From assembly GCA_900771165.1 (NCBI GenBank), contig CAAGMX010000215.1:1-10623 (forward strand): a DNA stretch of 10,623 nt. The letters are read 5' to 3'. How positions within the stretch are numbered: the stretch's first letter is position 1; every line of letters begins with the position of its first letter. Position numbers and translations under genes: made by a program. The notes under the pieces are model-generated. The model made no database searches, was not told where the DNA came from, and was given only the letters and a program-made list of their open reading frames with translations. Source of the stretch: Victivallales bacterium. GTDB taxonomy: Bacteria > Verrucomicrobiota > Lentisphaeria > Oligosphaerales > Oligosphaeraceae. This document shows positions 1-6,767 of this stretch, in pieces.

Positions 1-657
1 CTGCCCCCCATCCACTTCCGCATTAACGAACCCGCCAGAAACCCCTATAATGCTGCTGGGGATAACATTACCATGGGGGATGTTTACTACTGGTTCACCA
101 TGAATCCCCTCATCCCCGGCACTCCCCTCACTGGCGCCCAGTGGCTGAGCAAAGACCCCGCCGCCTATATCGGCAAAGGGGAAGCGGACAAGTCTGCCTG
201 GCACAAGGTCCTCCTCTGCCCCTCCTGCCCCACTTCCGAACGCTGCATGGGGAACATTGGCTACCAGGCTGGCCTCGGGATGAGCCACTCCCTCACGATC
301 CAAAATATGACCTGGCATGAAAAGTACAACGACGTCTATGGCGGACAGTCCGCCACCTGGCATCGGGTGGGCTCCATCAAATACGCCTCCCTCCACGTGA
401 ATCTGGTGGATGGCGCCAATCTGGTCACGGGGGCTCTAAAGGATGCCATCTTCACCTCGGCCGACTACATGAAGCTGAACGCCGATGGCTATGCCCGCCA
501 CAGCCTCCAGACCAATATGTCCTTCACCGACGGACATGTGGAGGCGGTCTCCATCTCCAAGCTGAAGACCCCCAATAGCGACTACGGCCGCAACTACATC
601 TGCACCGACTACTACTGGTACCCTGGTGTGGATATGCCCGGCGGCGAAAAACGGTAG
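1..657 (+). CDS. Prepilin-like H-X9-DG domain protein, C-terminal part (5' end outside window)
   Basis: The frame is open from base 1 to the TAG at 655-657, so this is the 3' part of a longer gene; the ATG at 73 is internal, not a convincing start. The visible 218 residues carry the signature H-X9-DG (His in RHSLQTN, then FTDGHVEAV), which defines the prepilin-processing-associated C-terminal domain of type II secretion or type IV pilin-like proteins in Lentisphaerota, Planctomycetota and relatives. Such proteins normally begin with a prepilin leader and GFxxxE helix; that part would lie left of the window. A CPSC motif sits about 65 residues before the repeat of aromatic residues in the middle, as in relatives with an LCPS-type motif. 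The role of the family is unknown, presumably pseudopilin-like and exported or cell-surface. It is followed by a tandem 8-mer repeat and a strong terminator, so it ends a transcript. Family call is solid; function is not. Confidence 0.8.
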   Translation: MPPIHFRINEPARNPYNAAGDNITMGDVYYWFTMNPLIPGTPLTGAQWLSKDPAAYIGKGEADKSAWHKVLLCPSCPTSERCMGNIGYQAGLGMSHSLTIQNMTWHEKYNDVYGGQSATWHRVGSIKYASLHVNLVDGANLVTGALKDAIFTSADYMKLNADGYARHSLQTNMSFTDGHVEAVSISKLKTPNSDYGRNYICTDYYWYPGVDMPGGEKR

Positions 658-659
658 GA

Positions 660-691
660 ATCTAGAAATCTAGAGATCTAGAAATCTACAC
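660..691. repeat. Four tandem 8-bp units, consensus ATCTAGAR
   Basis: Directly after the stop codon of the H-X9-DG gene there are four units in perfect 8-base register: ATCTAGAA, ATCTAGAG, ATCTAGAA, ATCTACAC (660, 668, 676, 684). Three overlapping TCTAGA palindromes result. The tract is AT-rich against GC-rich surroundings and sits between the stop codon and the terminator stem. It may be a slippage-expanded repeat or a dispersed element of this genome; function unknown. Confidence 0.8.
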
Positions 692-695
692 CCAG

Positions 696-728
696 GGCGG
701 GACGTGCGGGCAGCACGTCCCGCCTTTT
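696..728 (+). terminator. Rho-independent terminator of the H-X9-DG gene
   Basis: A perfect 12-bp stem (696-707 GGCGGGACGTGC with 713-724 GCACGTCCCGCC), 5-base loop GGGCA, then TTTT at 725-728. It lies 38 bases after the stop codon. The T-tract is short but the stem is very stable. Confidence 0.85.
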
Positions 729-776
729 CTGTGGTCTCCGTGTCCTCCGCGTTTCCTGTTTTTTTTGCGGCGGGAC

Positions 777-806
777 TTGAAAACCAAAATCTCTCCCCTA
801 TATTAT
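777..806 (+). promoter_or_regulatory. Sigma-70 type promoter of the tRNA-Val gene
   Basis: A -35 box TTGAAA (777-782) is followed by overlapping -10 candidates TATATT (799-804, spacer 16) and TATTAT (801-806, spacer 18). The tRNA begins at 823, leaving a 5' leader of roughly 10 bases. The bases just after the -10 box are CCCGCAC, a GC-rich discriminator of the kind seen at stringently controlled stable-RNA promoters; that regulation is inference. Confidence 0.75.
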
Positions 807-822
807 CCCGCACTTACACAAA

Positions 823-899
823 GCGCGCATAGCTCAGTTGGTTAGAGCGCCACTTTCACACGGTGGAGGTCACAGGTCCGAGTCCTGTTGCGCGCACCA
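823..899 (+). tRNA. tRNA-Val (anticodon CAC), CCA encoded
   Basis: Full cloverleaf: acceptor GCGCGCA (823-829) with TGCGCGC (889-895), D-stem GCTC/GAGC (832-835, 845-848), anticodon stem CCACT/GGTGG (850-854, 862-866) closed by a wobble pair, loop TTCACAC with anticodon CAC at 857-859 reading GTG valine codons, T-stem ACAGG/CCTGT (872-876, 884-888), discriminator A and encoded CCA (897-899). The T-loop is TCCGAGT, so position 55 is C rather than the near-universal U. The gene has its own promoter and terminator and is therefore a single-gene transcript. Confidence 0.96.
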
Positions 900-908
900 G
901 ATTTTCCG

Positions 909-945
909 GCCCCGGAGAAGTTCCTGCTTCCCCGGGGCTTTTTTT
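909..945 (+). terminator. Rho-independent terminator of the tRNA-Val gene
   Basis: Stem GCCCCGG (909-915) with CCGGGGC (932-938), one A-C mismatch, then a further inner stem GAAG/CTTC (917-920, 927-930) around loop TTCCTG, followed by seven T (939-945). It begins 9 bases after the tRNA CCA end. Confidence 0.9.
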
Positions 946-973
946 GTTGTGATGTTCCCAGAGGGGATGTAAG

Positions 974-1114
974 ATGTCCCGGGCATGGGGTGTTTCCGTG
1001 GCGGGGGTGGTGGCCGAACCGCAATTCGCCAATATCTTAACGGGGCATAGGGGAGTCCTTCGTCAGGCGTTCGACGTGGCGGGAGGAACTCCCCGGGACA
1101 TGCGTCTCCCGCAT
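974..1114 (+). promoter_or_regulatory. Structured leader before the GH94 gene with mutually exclusive stems
   Basis: Three inverted repeats lie in the 140 bases before the chosen start. ATGTCCCGGG (974-983) pairs perfectly with CCCGGGACAT (1092-1101). GGGGAGT-CCT (1050-1059) pairs with AGG-A-ACTCCCC (1084-1094), with one bulged A. ATGCG (1100-1104) pairs with CGCAT (1110-1114). The first helix overlaps the second at 1092-1094 and the third at 1100-1101, so it excludes both. No T-tract follows, so none is a plain terminator. I see no match to a riboswitch class I know, and no convincing -35/-10 pair in 946-1142. Regulation through this leader is inference. Confidence 0.4.
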
Positions 1115-1142
1115 GGAGAAATCAAATCAAGGACTCTGCGTC

Positions 1143-3527
1143 ATGAACACTGAGAAGCACCAGGGCAATCCCTACGGGCATTTCGATCCCGAGAAGCACG
1201 AATATGTCATCACCTCGCCCTTGACGCCCCGCGCCTGGATCAACTACCTGGGCGGCGTCTCCGATCTGGATGCCTTTGTCTCCAACCGGGCGGGCGGAAC
1301 GGTGTGGTATAAGCAGCCCCACACGGGCCGCCTGACCCGGTATCAGTATATGGCCCAGCCGGAGGATAACCCCGGATTCTTCCTGTATGTCAAGGAGAAG
1401 GACAAGGCGCCCTGGTCCCCTTCCTTCATGCCCACCCGCACGCCCCTGGACCGCTATGAATGCCGCCACGGCCTCTATTACACCACCTTCGATTCGGAGA
1501 AGGACGGCATCGGCGTGACTGTGCGCTACATGATCCCCCGAAAGGATCCGGTGATGCTGTGGGACATCACCTTTACCAATCATCGCAGGGAAGAGGCGGT
1601 CTTCTCCGCCTACCCCTACCAGGATTTCGCCATGCGGGATGTCCCCAAGGAGGTTCTCTATTTCCACTTCTGCGGGAACCAGATGACGGGGTTCTGTGAC
1701 CAGGGGCTGGGGGCGCTGCGGCTGGACTACTTCGCCTATGAGGCGATCCACAAGGGATACACTCTGTTCAATGCGTCGAAGCCCTTCGTCTCCTACGAGA
1801 TGAGCCGGGATCGCTTCATGGGGCGCTGCCGGGGAGAGGCTTCCCCCGAGGCTCTGGAGACCGGCGAACTCCACAACTCCGAAGTGCCCGGCGCCGGCTT
1901 CTGCATCTGCGGATGCTTCCGCCTGGATTTCCGTCTGGCCCCCGGGGCCTCGGAGCGCGTCATCGTCAAGCTGACCGCCTCCCCGCAGCTGGAGGAGGCC
2001 GCGTCCATGCTGAGGAAGTACGATGACCCCGCCGCAGTGGATGAGGCGGCGGAGGACTATGCGGCGTGGTGGAGGGAGCGGCTGAACCGCTGTCAGGTGA
2101 AGACCCCCGACGCCGAGCTGAACGAGATGCTGAACGTGTGGCTCCCCAAGAACATCAAGACCACCATGCGGTGCGGGCGCTCCATCTCCCAGCGCCATAC
2201 CGGGTGCGACACCTCAAAGACCTTCCGGGACACCATGCAGGACATCATGTCCGGGGCCCTCTTCTTCCCCGAGGAGACGCGGGAGAACATCCTTCTGCTG
2301 ATGCGCTCCATCCGGAAGAGCGGGCAGGCCACCCATTTCATTGATCCCTCCACCTTCAAGTGCTCCGTTCCGGACTACATCCGCTGCGACTCCATTGTCT
2401 GGGGTGTCTTCACGGTGGCGAAGTATGTCCACGAGACCGGTGACTGGGATTTCCTGAAGCATCCTGTGCTGGACTACGAGGGCGAGCCCTCCACGGTCCA
2501 GGGGCTCCTGCTGCGGGGAATGCACTTCACCGGAGACCAGACCGGCGCCCACGGACTGCCCAAGCTCTTCAACTGCGATTGGAATGACCAGCTTGTGGTG
2601 GTCAGCGCGATTCTGGACAGCGGAGAGAGCATCATGGTGGCCGAGCAGTACATCGTGGCGGCGCGGGTGCTTCTGGGGCTGCTGGACGCCTCCGAAGAAG
2701 CGGAGCGCTCCTATCTGGAAGGCAAGATCCGGGAATTCACCCAGGCCCTGGAAAGCCCCCTGGTCTGGGATGGCGACTACTACCGCCGCCTCCTTTTCCC
2801 CAACGACTACATGGGCGGCGAGGCGAAGGAGGAGGGCAGGATCTTCCTGAACACCCAGAGCTGGGCCGCCATGGCCGGCACTCTGAACCCCGAACATGTG
2901 GCCCAGGCCATGGACAGCGTCTATCGGCGCCTGAACACCCAGTATGGCCTGCGGCTCTATGAGCCGCCTTTCACCAAGTTGCTGGACGGAAACCGGTACT
3001 GCGGAAACGTCCCCGGCGCCGGCGAGAACGCAGGGCTTTTCTACCACGCCAACAACTGGGCCATCATCGCCGAGGCCATGCGGGGCAATGCGGACCGCGC
3101 CTGGGAATACTTCAACCACATCATGCCCCAGCGCCGCTCCGCCGACTCCGCCGATCTCTACGAACGGGAACCCTATGCCTTCGCATCCTGGTGCTACGGA
3201 CCGGACAACGCCTCCTTCGGCAAGGCCGCGCTCTCCCACCTGACGGGCGGCGCCTCCTGGATCTACCGCACCGCCACAGAGTTCCTTCTGGGAATCCGGC
3301 CGGAGAAGGGCGGCCTGAGGATCGTGCCCTGCATTCCCCAGGAGTGGGACGGATATTCCGTGGAACGCACCATGGCCGGCGTCCGGTATGTCATCGAAGT
3401 GCGTAACCCGGATCACAAGTCCAGCCAGAACCTGAAACTCGCCGTGGATGGTGTGGAGATCGACGGCAATTTCGTGAAGCATCCCGCTCCCGGAAGCACC
3501 GTCCATATCACCGCCCTGTGCGTGTAG
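1143..3527 (+). CDS. GH94 family glycoside phosphorylase (cellobiose phosphorylase-like; substrate open)
   Basis: Cytoplasmic inverting phosphorylase that splits a beta-glucoside with phosphate to give alpha-glucose 1-phosphate (or the N-acetylglucosamine analogue), saving ATP. The 794-residue length matches cellobiose/chitobiose phosphorylases, not the longer cellodextrin enzymes. The N-terminus (YGHFDPEKHEYVIT, then WINYLG and SNRAGGTVWYK) is typical of the family. The alpha/alpha-barrel shows RDTMQD (R362-D367), CDWND with the expected general-acid Asp482, GENAGLFYHANNW with His635, and LTGGASW with Thr701-Gly702; the last two positions contact phosphate in solved family members. The C-terminus has LGIRPEKGGLRIVPCIP. 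The start at 1143 was chosen because AAGGA (1129-1133) lies 9 bases upstream; the in-frame ATG at 1113 lacks a ribosome site and falls in a hairpin. There is no signal peptide. Residues around Asp482 (NCDWNDQLVVVS) differ from the ADWNDCLN/GDWNDGMN types I recall, so the acceptor sugar cannot be named. Single-gene transcript flanked by hairpins. Confidence 0.92.
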   Translation: MNTEKHQGNPYGHFDPEKHEYVITSPLTPRAWINYLGGVSDLDAFVSNRAGGTVWYKQPHTGRLTRYQYMAQPEDNPGFFLYVKEKDKAPWSPSFMPTRTPLDRYECRHGLYYTTFDSEKDGIGVTVRYMIPRKDPVMLWDITFTNHRREEAVFSAYPYQDFAMRDVPKEVLYFHFCGNQMTGFCDQGLGALRLDYFAYEAIHKGYTLFNASKPFVSYEMSRDRFMGRCRGEASPEALETGELHNSEVPGAGFCICGCFRLDFRLAPGASERVIVKLTASPQLEEAASMLRKYDDPAAVDEAAEDYAAWWRERLNRCQVKTPDAELNEMLNVWLPKNIKTTMRCGRSISQRHTGCDTSKTFRDTMQDIMSGALFFPEETRENILLLMRSIRKSGQATHFIDPSTFKCSVPDYIRCDSIVWGVFTVAKYVHETGDWDFLKHPVLDYEGEPSTVQGLLLRGMHFTGDQTGAHGLPKLFNCDWNDQLVVVSAILDSGESIMVAEQYIVAARVLLGLLDASEEAERSYLEGKIREFTQALESPLVWDGDYYRRLLFPNDYMGGEAKEEGRIFLNTQSWAAMAGTLNPEHVAQAMDSVYRRLNTQYGLRLYEPPFTKLLDGNRYCGNVPGAGENAGLFYHANNWAIIAEAMRGNADRAWEYFNHIMPQRRSADSADLYEREPYAFASWCYGPDNASFGKAALSHLTGGASWIYRTATEFLLGIRPEKGGLRIVPCIPQEWDGYSVERTMAGVRYVIEVRNPDHKSSQNLKLAVDGVEIDGNFVKHPAPGSTVHITALCV

Positions 3528-3554
3528 CAGGACAACGCCTCCCCCCGATCCTGC

Positions 3555-3620
3555 AAAAAAAAACATCCCCCGGCATGCCCATATTCTGGCGCTGTCGGGG
3601 GATGTTTGTTATAAGTTTTT
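3555..3620. terminator. Bidirectional terminator between convergent GH94 and oxidoreductase genes
   Basis: Perfect 12-bp inverted repeat: AAACATCCCCCG (3561-3572) and CGGGGGATGTTT (3596-3607), loop 23 bases. A run of nine A (3555-3563) on the left becomes a U-tract for leftward transcripts. On the right, TTTG and then TTTTT (3616-3620) serve rightward transcripts less perfectly. The hairpin sits 34 bases after the GH94 stop and 75 bases after the oxidoreductase stop. Confidence 0.82.
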
Positions 3621-3681
3621 CTATTACAGTGTGTTATGTATGATGTGATAGCACGAGACGGCGTAAAGGGGTGGGGGGTGG

Positions 3682-4803
3682 TTACTCTCCGATTTCGCCG
3701 GGTTCCAGGCCCAGGGGGAGGGGGACAGGGCGTTGGCAGGTGGTGCTCAAGGTGACGGGCATGCCTTCCTGGGAGGAGCGGTCGAAGGCCAGCATCACTT
3801 CCAGTACGTGGTTGGCCAATTCGCCATTGGCCCGGTGCTGGCGCCCGTTCTTCAGGGCCACGGCCATATCCGCCGCCCCCAGGGAGCGGGAGTTTTCCGT
3901 GTAGATATGGGTGAGGGGGACATCCTTCCAGGTGTCATAGCCATTGCGGAAGACCCGGACCGGTCCGCCGAAGGTATTGGGATCGGGGACTTGGAGGGAG
4001 CCTTCCGTGCCGTAGATTTCGATGGGGGCGTGTCCATGTTGGTAGACATCGAAGGAGGCCACCACGGTGATCAGGGCGCCGTTGCAGAACTCGATGACGC
4101 CGGTGAGATGGGTATTCACCGTGACGGGGTAGGCGCCGAAGGGCTTCAGCCACTCCTGGTATTGTTCGGCCACCTCGGGGCCGATGGTGCGGTGATCGAA
4201 GCCTTTTTTGGTGAAGGCGGTGACCCGTTTGGCGGGGCCCAGGAGATTCACCAGAGCGGTGACGTAGTAGGGTCCCAGGTCCAGCATGGGGCCGGCGCCG
4301 TAGTCGTAGAAGAAGGGGGCCTGGGGCCATTTTTCGGGGCCGCGTCCCATGACCATGGCGGTGCCGGCCAGGGGTTTGCCGATCCATCCGTCGTCCACCA
4401 GCTTGCGGCAGGTTTGCTGTCCGCCTCCCAGGAAAGTATCGGGGGCGCAACCCACTCGGAGTCCCTTATTCTGGGCCAGGGTGATCACCTTTTGGGCGTC
4501 GGCGAAATCCACGCCGAAGGGTTTTTCGCTGTAGGCGTGCTTTCCGGCATTCAGGGTATCCAGGGCGATTTTGGAGTGGACCTGGGGCGGGGTGAGATTG
4601 AGGACGATTTCAATCTCCTTTTGGGCGAAGAGCTCCTCGTTGGTCATGGCGGGGACTCCGTGGGCCTTTTCCTTGGCCTGGGAACGCTCCGGAATGATGT
4701 CAGAACAGGCCACCACCTCGATTTGGTTGAATTTCTTGGCGGCGTTGAAGTAGGTCTCGCTAATCATGCCGCATCCGACGATGCCGACTTTGGTCTTGCT
4801 CAT
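3682..4803 (-). CDS. Gfo/Idh/MocA family NAD(P)-dependent oxidoreductase
   Basis: A 373-residue protein of usual family length, with an N-terminal Rossmann fold (GIVGCG, residues 7-12) binding NAD(P) and a C-terminal alpha/beta substrate domain. The catalytic Lys is in SEKPFG (Glu93-Lys94-Pro95). The second catalytic segment is MLDLGPYYVTALVNLLGP, giving Asp175 and Tyr179 where inositol dehydrogenase-type enzymes have Asp and His; the Tyr variant is, as I recall, usual in one subgroup. Members oxidise or reduce sugars, inositols and sugar derivatives in the cytoplasm; the substrate here cannot be inferred. No clear Shine-Dalgarno site is seen before the ATG, whose leader is pyrimidine-rich. 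The gene ends at a shared bidirectional terminator. Its left-lying neighbour GH94 is convergent, so there is no operon link. The MATE gene lies 109 bases upstream in the same direction and could be co-transcribed. Confidence 0.92.
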   Translation of the reverse strand: MSKTKVGIVGCGMISETYFNAAKKFNQIEVVACSDIIPERSQAKEKAHGVPAMTNEELFAQKEIEIVLNLTPPQVHSKIALDTLNAGKHAYSEKPFGVDFADAQKVITLAQNKGLRVGCAPDTFLGGGQQTCRKLVDDGWIGKPLAGTAMVMGRGPEKWPQAPFFYDYGAGPMLDLGPYYVTALVNLLGPAKRVTAFTKKGFDHRTIGPEVAEQYQEWLKPFGAYPVTVNTHLTGVIEFCNGALITVVASFDVYQHGHAPIEIYGTEGSLQVPDPNTFGGPVRVFRNGYDTWKDVPLTHIYTENSRSLGAADMAVALKNGRQHRANGELANHVLEVMLAFDRSSQEGMPVTLSTTCQRPVPLPLGLEPGEIGE

Positions 4804-4912
4804 GGCGCTTGTGGGGTGAGAGTTGAGGATAGGAGAGGATTTCCCGGGGAATGCCGGGATGGCTGAGGGGGCTAATATACCTTTCCCGGGAGGGGGGATT
4901 CCCGCTTCCTGA
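4804..4912 (-). promoter_or_regulatory. Spacer between MATE and oxidoreductase genes; weak -10 candidate
   Basis: Leftward-reading 109-base gap. The only promoter-like piece is TATATT on the minus strand (4874-4879) with no recognisable -35 box at the right distance. A weak 5-bp CGGGA/TCCCG stem without U-tract follows the MATE stop codon. Either a weak separate promoter or co-transcription with the MATE gene is possible. Confidence 0.2.
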
Positions 4913-6310
4913 TTACTCTTTTTTCTCTTGGGGGGCGATGATCCGCAGATTCTTCCAGCCTCCCAGCTTGTAGCGGAGGAAGATGGGGGAGATGCTGCAC
5001 ATGCCGGCGAAGACGAAGAAGGTCCATGCCTTCAGGGGAGGAAAGTGGAGAACGTGCACCATGAGAAGAAGGATGCCTCCCAGGAAGAGGTTGCTCAGCA
5101 GGTGGAGGACCATGCTCCAGAAGGTGTCCCCGGCGCCTCGCAGAACCCCTCCCGAGATGAGCATGATGGCATCCGTCATGAGATACACGCCCGCTAACTT
5201 CAGCATGGGATGGGCGTAGGCCCGCACTTGGCTGTAGTCCAGTCCGGTGCTTTCCGGGGTGAAGAAGGCCACCAGGGGATGGGTGGCGGTGAGAAAGAGG
5301 AGAATCATGCAGCCGGCGTAAAGGATGGCCACCTTGAATCCGGAGTGGGCGGTGCGCTGGGCCAAGGCGGGATCGTTCCGCCCCAGGGCCTGGGCCACCA
5401 GGGTGGTGACCCCTACCTGGATGCCCAGCAAGGGATGGAAGGAGAAGCCGTCCCAGTTGAAGACGATGGTGGTGGCGGTGGCCACATCATCCCCGTAGGA
5501 GTGGAAGCTGGAGACGATGAAGACAAAGCAGAAGGTGCACAGGAAGTTTTCCACTCCCTGGGGAAGACCGTAGCGCAGGAGCTTCAGGAACTTCTCGGGA
5601 TCCAGAAGGGGGCGCTCCTTCTCCTGGAATTGGGGCTCCTGGCGACGACGATGGAATTGGAAGGCCAGGACGGAGACCATGGAGGCGCTGGCCAGGAGGG
5701 TTCCCATGGCGGCGCCGTCCAGCCCCAGGGCGGGGCATCCGAAATGTCCGAAGATCAGAATCCAGTTGGCGGACATATTGACCAGAAGGGCGACGGTGTT
5801 GGCCAGCAGGATGATCCGGGTTTTTCCGATGCCGGTGAAGAAGGAGGCGAAGGAGAAGCGGAGGAGAGAGAGGAGGGAGCCGAAGCCCATGTACCAGTAG
5901 TATTTTGTCTCCAGGGCGGCTTCCAGTTCCGAGTGGAGGCTGAAGACATGGAGGCGCAGGAGGAGCCAGTGGGCGGCCAGGGAGAGGGGGTAGCTGAGGA
6001 AGGCCAGGAGGAGGGACTGGCGCACCATGCGCACGCAGAAGGGTTTCTGGTTGGCGCCGTAATATTGGGCGATGAGGGCGGAGGAGTATCCCACCATGCC
6101 CACGAAGAAGGAGGTGAGCATCCAGCTGGTGACGCCGCCGCTCATGGTGGCGGCCTGGTGCACCACCCCCACCCGGGAGAGATAGAGGCGGTCCACGAAC
6201 ATCATCAGCATGTCGAACATGCTGGAGAGGAACATGGGGAAGGCGATGGGAAGCAGTTCCAGGATGCCGCCGGGCCCCTGGAAATGTCGTTTCAGGAAAG
6301 AGTGAGTCAT
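4913..6310 (-). CDS. MATE family multidrug/toxin (or small-molecule) efflux transporter
   Basis: A 465-residue integral inner-membrane protein of usual MATE length (about 450-480), with hydrophobic segments spread along its whole length as expected for 12 helices in two six-helix bundles. The first bundle begins ELLPIAFPMFLSSMFDMLMM, and the GIGKTRIILLANTVALLVN and VGVTTLVAQALGRND segments are characteristic of the family. MATE proteins export cationic or aromatic compounds using Na+ or H+ gradients; the substrate is unknown here. The start at 6310 was chosen because AAGGAA precedes it by about 9 bases; the longer frame to 6421 adds 37 Pro/His/Arg-rich residues with no transporter character. 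A 7-bp hairpin stands immediately upstream of the ribosome site. Alternatives within the wider MOP flippase superfamily (MurJ, Wzx) fit less well in sequence style. Confidence 0.92.
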   Translation of the reverse strand: MTHSFLKRHFQGPGGILELLPIAFPMFLSSMFDMLMMFVDRLYLSRVGVVHQAATMSGGVTSWMLTSFFVGMVGYSSALIAQYYGANQKPFCVRMVRQSLLLAFLSYPLSLAAHWLLLRLHVFSLHSELEAALETKYYWYMGFGSLLSLLRFSFASFFTGIGKTRIILLANTVALLVNMSANWILIFGHFGCPALGLDGAAMGTLLASASMVSVLAFQFHRRRQEPQFQEKERPLLDPEKFLKLLRYGLPQGVENFLCTFCFVFIVSSFHSYGDDVATATTIVFNWDGFSFHPLLGIQVGVTTLVAQALGRNDPALAQRTAHSGFKVAILYAGCMILLFLTATHPLVAFFTPESTGLDYSQVRAYAHPMLKLAGVYLMTDAIMLISGGVLRGAGDTFWSMVLHLLSNLFLGGILLLMVHVLHFPPLKAWTFFVFAGMCSISPIFLRYKLGGWKNLRIIAPQEKKE

Positions 6311-6324
6311 GGGAAAGTTTCCTT

Positions 6325-6343
6325 GGGAAAAGGGTGTTTTCCC
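6325..6343 (-). promoter_or_regulatory. Hairpin abutting the MATE ribosome binding site
   Basis: Perfect 7-bp inverted repeat GGGAAAA (6325-6331) and TTTTCCC (6337-6343) with a 5-base loop. On the mRNA it ends directly before AAGGAAA (complement of 6318-6324). A second TTTCCC (complement of 6311-6316) lies just before the ATG and could replace the near TTTTCCC arm, which would put the ribosome site into a loop. Regulation is inference. Confidence 0.4.
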
Positions 6344-6767
6344 CCCTGGGACATGGGGGGTGGGGTGGGATGGCACGTCCCGCCGGGGCGGGGCATGCGG
6401 GGGACGCGATGCGTCCTGCATATTCGTGCGGATGACGATCCGCGCATGGTCTCCTGGCCAAGACTTTTCCTCCCCTCTTTCGGGAGGTGTTTTCCGACGT
6501 CCATATGCCTAGCCGGCGCTTTGTTCCTCATCCGGGGGACATGGCCGGTCTCCTTTCCCCCGTCCCTGGGGGGATGGAATGGCCTTGGCGCGCCTCCGGA
6601 TTCGATGTCCGGGGATGTCGCCCCTTTTCCGCCGAGGCGGAGCGCTCCCCTTGCTCTCTCGCCTCTTTCCGACAGGAGTCGGGCTCCCGCCGAAGGCGAA
6701 GACGCCGCCTCTGGGCAGGATCAGCGCCTGGCCGCCTCTCCGGGAACGGGGGGACGCCGTGGCGTGA
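6344..6767. other. Gene-free stretch rich in short inverted repeats
   Basis: No supported gene between the MATE leader and the ABC ATPase stop codon; frames that are open here are Pro/Arg/Ser-rich and extend out of antisense frames. It holds many short palindromes: GGACGC/GCGTCC (6402-6416), GTGCGGAT/ATCCGCGC (6426-6445), CCTCCC/GGGAGG (6469-6487), CCCCC/GGGGG (6557-6572), GGCGCGCC (6587-6594), CCGGA/TCCGG (6596-6612), TCCGCC/GGCGGA (6628-6641), GGAGCGCTCC (6639-6648), CCGAC/GTCGG (6669-6682), GGCG/CGCC (6695-6706). None has a good T-tract. No clear MATE promoter was found. It could be a 3' UTR of the ABC operon, a long MATE leader, or decayed sequence. Confidence 0.5.

Noticed and set aside
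660..691. CRISPR or attachment site reading of the 8-base repeats
   Set aside because: Units are only 8 bases with no spacers; they are not next to cas genes, and the tRNA downstream has no duplicated 3' end that would mark an integrated element.
842..1024. Leftward 60-residue open frame ending NRTRTCDLHRVKVAL
   Set aside because: Its C-terminal part is the antisense of the tRNA-Val gene, a well-known source of spurious proteins.
1113..1142. Upstream in-frame ATG adding ten residues to the GH94 protein
   Set aside because: No ribosome site before it, and it sits in a small hairpin; the ATG at 1143 has AAGGA at good distance and begins near the usual family start.
1122..2198. Leftward 358-residue open frame
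   Set aside because: Antisense to the GH94 gene; Gly/His/Leu/Val-rich composition and no recognisable domain. It comes from the codon bias of the real gene.
2214..3566. Leftward 450-residue open frame
   Set aside because: Also antisense to GH94, and it starts inside the bidirectional terminator; no domain is recognisable.
6311..6421. 37-residue N-terminal extension of the MATE protein
   Set aside because: Pro/His/Arg-rich sequence across hairpins; the internal ATG at 6310 has a good ribosome site.
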